Below, piece by piece: positions 59,109-64,000 of a DNA stretch of 64,000 nt. Both the position numbers and the translations under genes were made by a program. Source of the DNA: Bradyrhizobium sp. CB1015 (GTDB lineage Bacteria > Pseudomonadota > Alphaproteobacteria > Rhizobiales > Xanthobacteraceae); contig NZ_CP104174.1 of the NCBI RefSeq assembly GCF_025200925.1, positions 2,604,001 through 2,668,000 of the forward strand, written 5' to 3'. The notes under the pieces are model-generated. The model saw only the letters and a list, made by a program, of their open reading frames with translations. It searched no databases and was not told the origin of the DNA. The number at the start of each line of letters is the position of its first letter. Within the stretch, counting starts at the first letter, position 1.

Positions 59109-60275
59109 ATGGATTTCGCGCTCACCGATCAGCAGGAAGCCATTCGCGACGCCATCGCCAAGATCTGCGAAGGCTTTCCCGACGCCTATTGGCTGAAGAA
59201 GGACCACGACGGCGGATTCCCGCACGACTTCCACAAGGCGCTGGCGGATGCCGGCTGGCTCGGCATCTGCGTGCCGGAAGAGTATGGCGGCTCCGGGCTC
59301 GGCATCACGGAAGCTGCGATCATGATGCGCACCATCGCCGAGTCGGGCGCCGGCATGTCCGGTGCCTCGGCGGTGCACATCAACGTGTTCGGGCTCAATC
59401 CCGTCGTCGTGTTCGGCACCGAGGAGCAGCGCAGGCGCATGCTGCCGCCGATGGTCGAGGGCCGCGAGAAGGCGTGCTTCGCCGTCACCGAGCCGAACAC
59501 CGGCCTCAACACCACGCAGCTCAAGACCCGTGCAGTCGCCAAGAACGACCGCTACATCGTCAACGGTCAGAAGGTCTGGATCTCGACCGCGCAGGTCGCG
59601 CACAAGATTTTGCTGCTGGCGCGCACCACGCCGCTGGAAGAGGTGCGCTCGCCGACCCACGGCCTCAGCCTGTTCTACACCGATTTCGATCGCAACAGGA
59701 TCAAGGTCCACGAGATCGAGAAGATGGGCCGCAAGATCGTCGATTCCAACGAGCTGTTCTTCGAGGACTTCGAAATCCCGATGAAGGATCGCATCGGCGA
59801 GGAGGGCAAAGGCTTCGAGTACATCCTCGAAGGCATGAACCCGGAGCGCATTCTCATTGCGGCGGAAGCCGTTGGACTCGGCAAGCTCGCGCTGTCGCGC
59901 GCGACCGAATACGCCAAGACGCGCGTCGTGTTCAATCGCCCGATCGGCAAGAACCAGGGCATCCAGCATCCGCTCGCGGTGAACTGGGTCGAGCTCGAGG
60001 CGGCCTGGCTGATGGTGATGTCGGCGGCCTGGCAGTACGACAAGGGCATGCCCTGCGGCGCGGCGGCCAATGCGGCGAAATATCTGGCGGGGGAAGCGGG
60101 CTTCTCGGCCTGCGAGCAGGCGGTGATGACCCATGGCGGCTTCGGCTATGCCAAGGAATTTCACGTCGAGCGCTATTTGCGCGAGGTGCTGATCCCGCGC
60201 ATCGCGCCGGTCAGCCCGCAGCTCGCGCTCAGCTTCATCGCGGAAAAGGTGCTGGGGCTCGCGAAGTCGTACTGA
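59109..60275 (+). CDS. Acyl-CoA dehydrogenase
   Basis: A 388-residue FAD enzyme of standard length. It has the motifs LGICVPEEYGGSGLGITEAA, CFAVTEPNTGLNTTQLKTRA, RILIAAEAVGLGKLAL and THGGFGYAKEFHVERYLREV, and ends near IAEKVLGL. It introduces a double bond into an acyl-CoA. ATG 59109 follows a GGGAGATCAAGG purine stretch. It is divergent from the MaoC-CitE pair and convergent with a CoA ligase gene, so the four genes probably serve one degradation route. Confidence 0.92.
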   Translation: MDFALTDQQEAIRDAIAKICEGFPDAYWLKKDHDGGFPHDFHKALADAGWLGICVPEEYGGSGLGITEAAIMMRTIAESGAGMSGASAVHINVFGLNPVVVFGTEEQRRRMLPPMVEGREKACFAVTEPNTGLNTTQLKTRAVAKNDRYIVNGQKVWISTAQVAHKILLLARTTPLEEVRSPTHGLSLFYTDFDRNRIKVHEIEKMGRKIVDSNELFFEDFEIPMKDRIGEEGKGFEYILEGMNPERILIAAEAVGLGKLALSRATEYAKTRVVFNRPIGKNQGIQHPLAVNWVELEAAWLMVMSAAWQYDKGMPCGAAANAAKYLAGEAGFSACEQAVMTHGGFGYAKEFHVERYLREVLIPRIAPVSPQLALSFIAEKVLGLAKSY

Positions 60276-60281
60276 ACGGGT

Positions 60282-61862
60282 CTATTCCGCGGCGATCCGT
60301 TCCATCGCCATGGCGCGAAGCTTGGCGCGCTGGATCTTCACGCCGTTGGCGCTGTCGGTGACGGGGAAGGCGTTCACGACATAGATCCGCGCCGGCACCT
60401 TGTAGCCGGCGAGCCGCTCGCGCAGACGCGCGGTCAGCGCCTCCTGTCGCGGTGGCTCTCCAGCCGGGATCACGAAGGCGACGCAGCGCGCCTGCCCCTT
60501 GAGATCGACTGCGACGACCTGGGCGTCGGCGATACCGGCGCAGGATTTGAGCTCGTCCTCGATTTCACCGGGCGCGACCAGGAAGCCGCCGAGCCGCATC
60601 GCATCGCCGGCGCGGGTCTCGTAGACGAACGACCCGTCGCCGCGCAGCCGGCCGATGTCGCCGGTGCGGAAGAAGCCGTCGGCGGTGATCGCCTCGCGCG
60701 TCGCCTCCGGGTTGTTGAAGTAGCCGAGGAAGCGCGAGGGCGCGCTGATCTCGATCTCGCCGGAGACGCCGCTGGCCGCAAGCTCGCCGGTCTCGACGTC
60801 GCGCACGCGGACTTTCGCCTCCGGCGACATCGGCCAGCCGCCGCCCTCGATCCGATCGGCAAAGGCATCAGCGGGGCGGCCGATCGAGAACAGCGCCTGC
60901 ACCTCGCTCGAGCCGTAGAGGCCGAACAGCTTCAGGCCGCGCGCTTCCGCCTCCACTGCGAGCTCGCGCCAGCCGGGCTGGAACGCGGCGAAGCCGCAGA
61001 CTTCGAGATGCGGAAACGGGCGCGGCGCATCGCTGAGGGCGAGGATGCGCCGGAACATCTCGTCCGAACCGAAGGAATGCGTGATCCGCTCCGTGCTGAG
61101 GATTTTCAGCGCCGGCGCCGCCTCGAAGGCATCGAGCACATGAATGGTTGCACCCGCCGCGAGGAAACCGAGCAGGCTCGTCATGCCGAACGTGCCGCAG
61201 AACGGCAGCATCGCCAGCAGCGAATGACGGTGGGGATCGAGCTGGAGCGCGTGGGCGACGGAGGCGGCGTGCGTCGCCAGCGTCGCTTGCGAATGCGCGA
61301 CCAGCTTCGGCCCCTTGGTGGTGCCCGACGTGGTGTAGAGCAGCACGGGCAGGTCGACATCATCCTGGGGCAGCGGAGCCGGCGGGTAGGGCGTCTCGAA
61401 CGCATCGAACCGCACGCAGGGCCAGTACGCCGCGATCGCGTCCGCGCCGACCACGGCCAGCCGTTGCAGCGCGGGCACCTCGGCCTCGGCGACATCGGCG
61501 AGGATGGCGGCAAAGTCGATCGCGCGGAATGCCGCCTCGACCACCAAGAGCCTCGCGCCTGATAGCTTGAGCAGGTGCGCGACTTCCGCGCTGCGATAGC
61601 GCGTATTGACGGCGGCGACGACCGCGCCGAGCCGTGCGGCGGCGAACAGCAGTGCGAGCCATTCGACCCGGTTGACCAGCCAGACCGCGACGACGTCACC
61701 CTTGCCGATGCCTTGCGCGGCAAGCCAGGCGGCGGTCTGGTCGATCTTCGCCGAAAATTCCGCGCGAGAGACGGGCATGCCGTCGAAGACCAAAGCAGAA
61801 TCGGCCGCGGTCTTAAGCTGGAGCAGCGATTGCAGCGAAACGTCGTTGGAGCTCATGGCCAT
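60282..61862 (-). CDS. AMP-forming acyl-CoA synthetase/CoA ligase
   Basis: A 526-residue enzyme of the acyl-adenylate family. The phosphate loop is LLYTTSGTTKGPK, the adenylate motif GLYGSSEVQ, and the hinge-side motif FFRTGDIGRLRGDGSF; the C-terminal catalytic Lys region is NAFPVTDSANGVKIQRAKL. It activates a carboxylic acid to its CoA ester at the cost of ATP. The start may be 61862 or ATG 61856, and neither has a strong ribosome site. It ends 6 nt from the convergent acyl-CoA dehydrogenase gene. Confidence 0.9.
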   Translation of the reverse strand: MAMSSNDVSLQSLLQLKTAADSALVFDGMPVSRAEFSAKIDQTAAWLAAQGIGKGDVVAVWLVNRVEWLALLFAAARLGAVVAAVNTRYRSAEVAHLLKLSGARLLVVEAAFRAIDFAAILADVAEAEVPALQRLAVVGADAIAAYWPCVRFDAFETPYPPAPLPQDDVDLPVLLYTTSGTTKGPKLVAHSQATLATHAASVAHALQLDPHRHSLLAMLPFCGTFGMTSLLGFLAAGATIHVLDAFEAAPALKILSTERITHSFGSDEMFRRILALSDAPRPFPHLEVCGFAAFQPGWRELAVEAEARGLKLFGLYGSSEVQALFSIGRPADAFADRIEGGGWPMSPEAKVRVRDVETGELAASGVSGEIEISAPSRFLGYFNNPEATREAITADGFFRTGDIGRLRGDGSFVYETRAGDAMRLGGFLVAPGEIEDELKSCAGIADAQVVAVDLKGQARCVAFVIPAGEPPRQEALTARLRERLAGYKVPARIYVVNAFPVTDSANGVKIQRAKLRAMAMERIAAE

Positions 61863-61889
61863 CGGACTAACCCGATCGCGCCAACCTGT

Positions 61890-62525
61890 CTACTTGGTGC
61901 CGAACATCCGGTCACCGGCATCGCCCAGGCCGGGCACGATGTAGCCGTGGTCGTTGAGCCGCTCGTCGATCGCGGCGGTCCAGATCGGCACGTCGGGATG
62001 CTCGCTCTGGAACTGGGCGATGCCCTCGGGCGCGGCCAGCAGGCAGACGAAGCGGATGTCGCGGGCGCCGCGCGCCTTGAGCAGGGACGCGCCGGCGCAG
62101 GCCGAGTTGCCGGTCGCCAGCATCGGATCCATCAGGATCACGGTGCGGTCGGACAGGTCCTGCGGTGCTTTGAAGTAATATTCCACGGCCTGCAACGTCT
62201 CGGGGTCGCGGTAGAGCCCGATATGGGCGATGCGTGCCGAGGGCATCAGCGCCAGCATGCCGTCGAGGAAGCCGACGCCAGCGCGCAGGATCGGCGCCAG
62301 CGTGAGCTTCTTGCCGGCGATCTTCGGCGCCTGCATGGCCGCAATCGGCGTCTCGATCTCGACCAGCTCCAGCGGCAGGTCGCGCGTCACCTCGTAGCCG
62401 AGCAGCATCCCGATCTCGTTCAGGATCTCGCGAAAGCTCTTGGTCGAGCGGTCCCTCTCCCGCATCAGGGAGAGCTTGTGCTGGACCAGGGGGTGGGCGA
62501 CGACGTTGACGTTGCTGGTGCTCAT
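61890..62525 (-). CDS. upp: Uracil phosphoribosyltransferase
   Basis: A 211-residue salvage enzyme that makes UMP from uracil and PRPP. It has the family patterns [21 protein letters not shown] at the start, [21 protein letters not shown], the PRPP loop [11 protein letters not shown], and the C-terminal uracil site [17 protein letters not shown]. Length is normal. It is 28 bp upstream of the CoA ligase gene on the same strand, but a functional link is not evident. Confidence 0.96.
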   Translation of the reverse strand: MSTSNVNVVAHPLVQHKLSLMRERDRSTKSFREILNEIGMLLGYEVTRDLPLELVEIETPIAAMQAPKIAGKKLTLAPILRAGVGFLDGMLALMPSARIAHIGLYRDPETLQAVEYYFKAPQDLSDRTVILMDPMLATGNSACAGASLLKARGARDIRFVCLLAAPEGIAQFQSEHPDVPIWTAAIDERLNDHGYIVPGLGDAGDRMFGTK

Positions 62526-62644
62526 GAAACCGCTCTACACGGTTCCGTGAAACTGCGCCAGATCGGCCAGGTACTTTTAGGCAACGCCTTTTCCGCGGGA
62601 TAGCCGGCCTCAACCGGGCGGCTGATCGAGGCGGAGGTGAGGAG

Positions 62645-62773
62645 CTAGACCCCGAGGCCGCGCGCCAGCAGCGTGATCACGAGCGTCAGGATGCTGCCCC
62701 AGATCAGGCTCAGCGTCACCGTCAGAATGGTCACAGTGACGGCCTGCTCCAGATTTCCCTTGAAGGGCTGCAT
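62645..62773 (-). CDS. 42-residue membrane peptide
   Basis: Short frame starting MQPFKGNLEQAVTVTILTVT and ending LLARGLGV, with one membrane helix (about residues 13-37). It begins 1 nt after the stop of the 30-residue peptide gene, and AAGGCTAGG just before the ATG could serve as ribosome site. Close packing supports expression. No family is recognised. Confidence 0.5.
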   Translation of the reverse strand: MQPFKGNLEQAVTVTILTVTLSLIWGSILTLVITLLARGLGV

Positions 62774-62774
62774 C

Positions 62775-62867
62775 CTAGCCTTCCGAGGCCGGGTTCGCGG
62801 TGACGCGCATGCCGAGCAGCAAGGCGCCCATCAATGCGACCAGGATGACGATCTTGAGCTCGACCAT
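62775..62867 (-). CDS. 30-residue membrane peptide
   Basis: Short frame starting MVELKIVILVALMGALLLGM and ending TANPASEG. The first two thirds form one membrane helix. GAGG precedes the ATG, and the frame begins 4 nt after the stop of the 125-residue gene. It resembles small single-helix accessory peptides of membrane complexes in size only. Function unknown. Confidence 0.5.
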   Translation of the reverse strand: MVELKIVILVALMGALLLGMRVTANPASEG

Positions 62868-62871
62868 TTCG

Positions 62872-63249
62872 TTACCTCGCAAAGCCTGCCAGGCGCCGCT
62901 TCACCCCGTCCAGCCATCGCGCCGCCAGCGCGACCAGCGCATTGCCCTGGTTCGCGACGTCGAGTTCGAAGGTCTCGGACGGAAACACCAGCGCGCAACG
63001 TGCCGGTGCGCTCTGCCGGTTGGCGAAATCGATCGCCGAGCTCCTGAACAGGAAGAGACCTCCGGCGCGCCCCTTCGCTTCGCGAGCGACCCAGAGCCCG
63101 GCCCGGTTACGCCCGATGAAGAAAGCGGGAATGGCGGCACTGACGACATCAGGATCGAGTGGATTGAGTGCTGTGGTCGCGCCGATGTCAGGCGCGGTCG
63201 TTCGCGATTCCGGCAGGCGGTGCACGGCTTGAAAGGCGATCGCGGCCAT
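62872..63249 (-). CDS. Small protein of unknown function
   Basis: A 125-residue protein. It has a beta-rich middle (AAIPAFFIGRNRAGLWVARE, AGGLFLFRSSAIDFANRQ) and a helical end (VALAARWLDGVKRRLAGF). No signal peptide or membrane helix is evident. The start ATG 63249 follows GAGGAGG, a strong site. It heads a tight group with the two membrane peptides (gaps of 4 and 1 nt). The pattern resembles small proteins seen near other rhizobial stress genes, but no function can be named. Confidence 0.75.
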   Translation of the reverse strand: MAAIAFQAVHRLPESRTTAPDIGATTALNPLDPDVVSAAIPAFFIGRNRAGLWVAREAKGRAGGLFLFRSSAIDFANRQSAPARCALVFPSETFELDVANQGNALVALAARWLDGVKRRLAGFAR

Positions 63250-63289
63250 GGCGGCCTCCTCACACATGTCATGACGTCTGCAATGCCGG

Positions 63290-63478
63290 TCAGGAGGGGA
63301 GATGCCAGATATGGATGGCGGCTCTCAGCGCGATCAGCGCGGTGAGCACGCTGCCCATCGAGAGCAGGCCAAGCGCTTGGAACGCGATGCGCTTGAGCTG
63401 GGCCTTGCGCGATTCGGAGATGCGCGCCGTGCGTTCGGCTCCGAAGGGCCGGTCAAAGTCATCTGTCAGAATCGACAT
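63290..63478 (-). CDS. 62-residue single-helix membrane protein
   Basis: Starts MSILTDDFDRPFGAERTARI. The first 30 residues are polar and charged. A hydrophobic helix follows (about residues 33-56, FQALGLLSMGSVLTALIALR), so it is an inner-membrane protein with a cytosolic N-terminus. It lies 40 bp upstream of the 125-residue gene on the same strand. Function unknown. Confidence 0.6.
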   Translation of the reverse strand: MSILTDDFDRPFGAERTARISESRKAQLKRIAFQALGLLSMGSVLTALIALRAAIHIWHLPS

Positions 63479-63590
63479 TGTGGAAGCCCTCGTCCTTGGC
63501 GCGGCGAGACGGCCGCTCCGATCTGCCCGTTATGATGTCGATCGTTGCGTAGGATTGCGAGATGAGCGCCGGCGTGCCCGCATAGGAATG

Positions 63591-63989
63591 TCATAAAGAC
63601 GCCGGCCCTCGCGCCGGAAGCCCTCTGAAGAGATCCGGGTTCCGCTTCGGTCGGGAGACCTGAGACGGCGCGGGATCCGAATGCGTGATGCCGACCGCCG
63701 CGGCAAAGGCGAGGCGCAGCCGCGGCTCTTCGATCTGCTTGCAGAAGCGGTCCAGGATGTCTGCAGTATTCTGTAGCTGCCCGCCGATGGCCGCGCAAAG
63801 CTGCGAACTGGTTCGCCGGAAGAAGTGGAACGTCTCGTCGGCGGCATGCCGCCCATTGAGGCGGTCGAGCTCGGCCGCAAGCGCCGCAACGTTGAGCCTG
63901 TCGGACTCATCCCGCGTCACGGCAAAGCGCAGCAGCGCCAGCTTCCAGGCGTAAAGCAGCCTGTGAGATCCATCGAGCGGGTCGGGCAT
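63591..63989 (-). CDS. Small helical protein of unknown function
   Basis: A 132-residue protein, mostly helical, with HRLLYAWKLALLRFAVTRDE near the start and a basic, Pro/Arg-rich, probably disordered end (SQVSRPKRNPDLFRGLPARG). The start ATG 63989 is 11 nt from the window edge, so its ribosome site is only partly visible. It is the first of the minus-strand small genes, 112 bp upstream of the 62-residue gene. No family is recognised. Confidence 0.6.
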   Translation of the reverse strand: MPDPLDGSHRLLYAWKLALLRFAVTRDESDRLNVAALAAELDRLNGRHAADETFHFFRRTSSQLCAAIGGQLQNTADILDRFCKQIEEPRLRLAFAAAVGITHSDPAPSQVSRPKRNPDLFRGLPARGPASL

Positions 63990-64000
63990 GCGTTGTCCGG

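Overview
The window looks like a chromosomal segment of a Bradyrhizobium-type alphaproteobacterium (Nitrobacteraceae). The reasons are the high GC content, a rhizobial flagellar operon carrying FlaF, FlbT, MotC and an FtcR/LafR-type regulator, a ROSE-type RNA thermometer ahead of a small heat-shock gene, and several families of palindromic intergenic repeats that I recall from that genus. The assignment is by recognition, not by a search.

Region 1 (1-20.6 kb) is the second half of a lateral-type flagellar cluster. It holds the end of fliP, two tandem flagellin genes with matching 5' leaders, and then a run of same-strand genes about 17 kb long with many 1-8 nt overlaps: fliF, a fliH-like gene, motB, motC, fliK/motD, a lytic transglycosylase, flgE, flgK, flgL, flaF, flbT, flgD, fliQ, flhA, fliR, FliJ-like, FlgJ-like and FlgN-like genes, and a membrane-anchored protein. 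The run ends at a strong hairpin facing the convergent regulator gene lafR/ftcR, which has an 819-bp region without genes behind it.

Region 2 (21.4-28.4 kb) holds mixed single genes: a membrane coiled-coil protein, a MarR regulator with a four-cysteine tail, a Tat-exported dienelactone hydrolase-like enzyme, an NAD(P)-binding epimerase-like protein, a HAD hydrolase and a SnoaL-like protein. Region 3 (26.9-34.8 kb) is a sugar-acid catabolic locus: a fructuronate reductase/mannitol dehydrogenase-family gene is divergent from a GntR/FadR regulator, which is followed by a TRAP transporter (dctPQM), an idonate/gulonate 5-dehydrogenase-like gene and mannonate dehydratase. Together they can convert L-gulonate or D-fructuronate to D-mannonate and then to 2-keto-3-deoxygluconate.

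Region 4 (35-42.7 kb) has a LysR regulator divergent from a polyamine-type ABC operon that includes a HAD dehalogenase-like protein and a PuuB-like FAD oxidase. It is followed by a convergent Asp/Glu racemase-family gene. Region 5 (42.9-50 kb) has a ThDP enzyme, a D-amino-acid dehydrogenase-like enzyme, a second racemase-family protein and an SDR in one operon, convergent with an IclR regulator and a 3-ketosteroid-dehydrogenase-type flavoprotein. Region 6 (50.4-53.3 kb) has an MHS-type MFS transporter whose end overlaps a convergent exported glycoside hydrolase.

Region 7 (53.4-57.6 kb) is a heat/envelope-stress operon: ROSE thermometer, two Hsp20 genes, a conserved small protein, a 38-residue membrane peptide and a DegQ-like protease. 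Two very small helical proteins and a glycine-zipper protein follow. Region 8 (57.7-62.5 kb) is acyl-CoA metabolism (CitE-like lyase, MaoC hydratase, acyl-CoA dehydrogenase, AMP-forming CoA ligase) plus uracil phosphoribosyltransferase. The end (62.6-64 kb) has a minus-strand group of small unknown genes, including 30- and 42-residue membrane peptides.

No tRNA, rRNA, CRISPR array, transposase or prophage gene was seen. The most interesting regulatory structure is the duplicated flagellin leader, which carries a 7-nt complement of each gene's own ribosome binding site.
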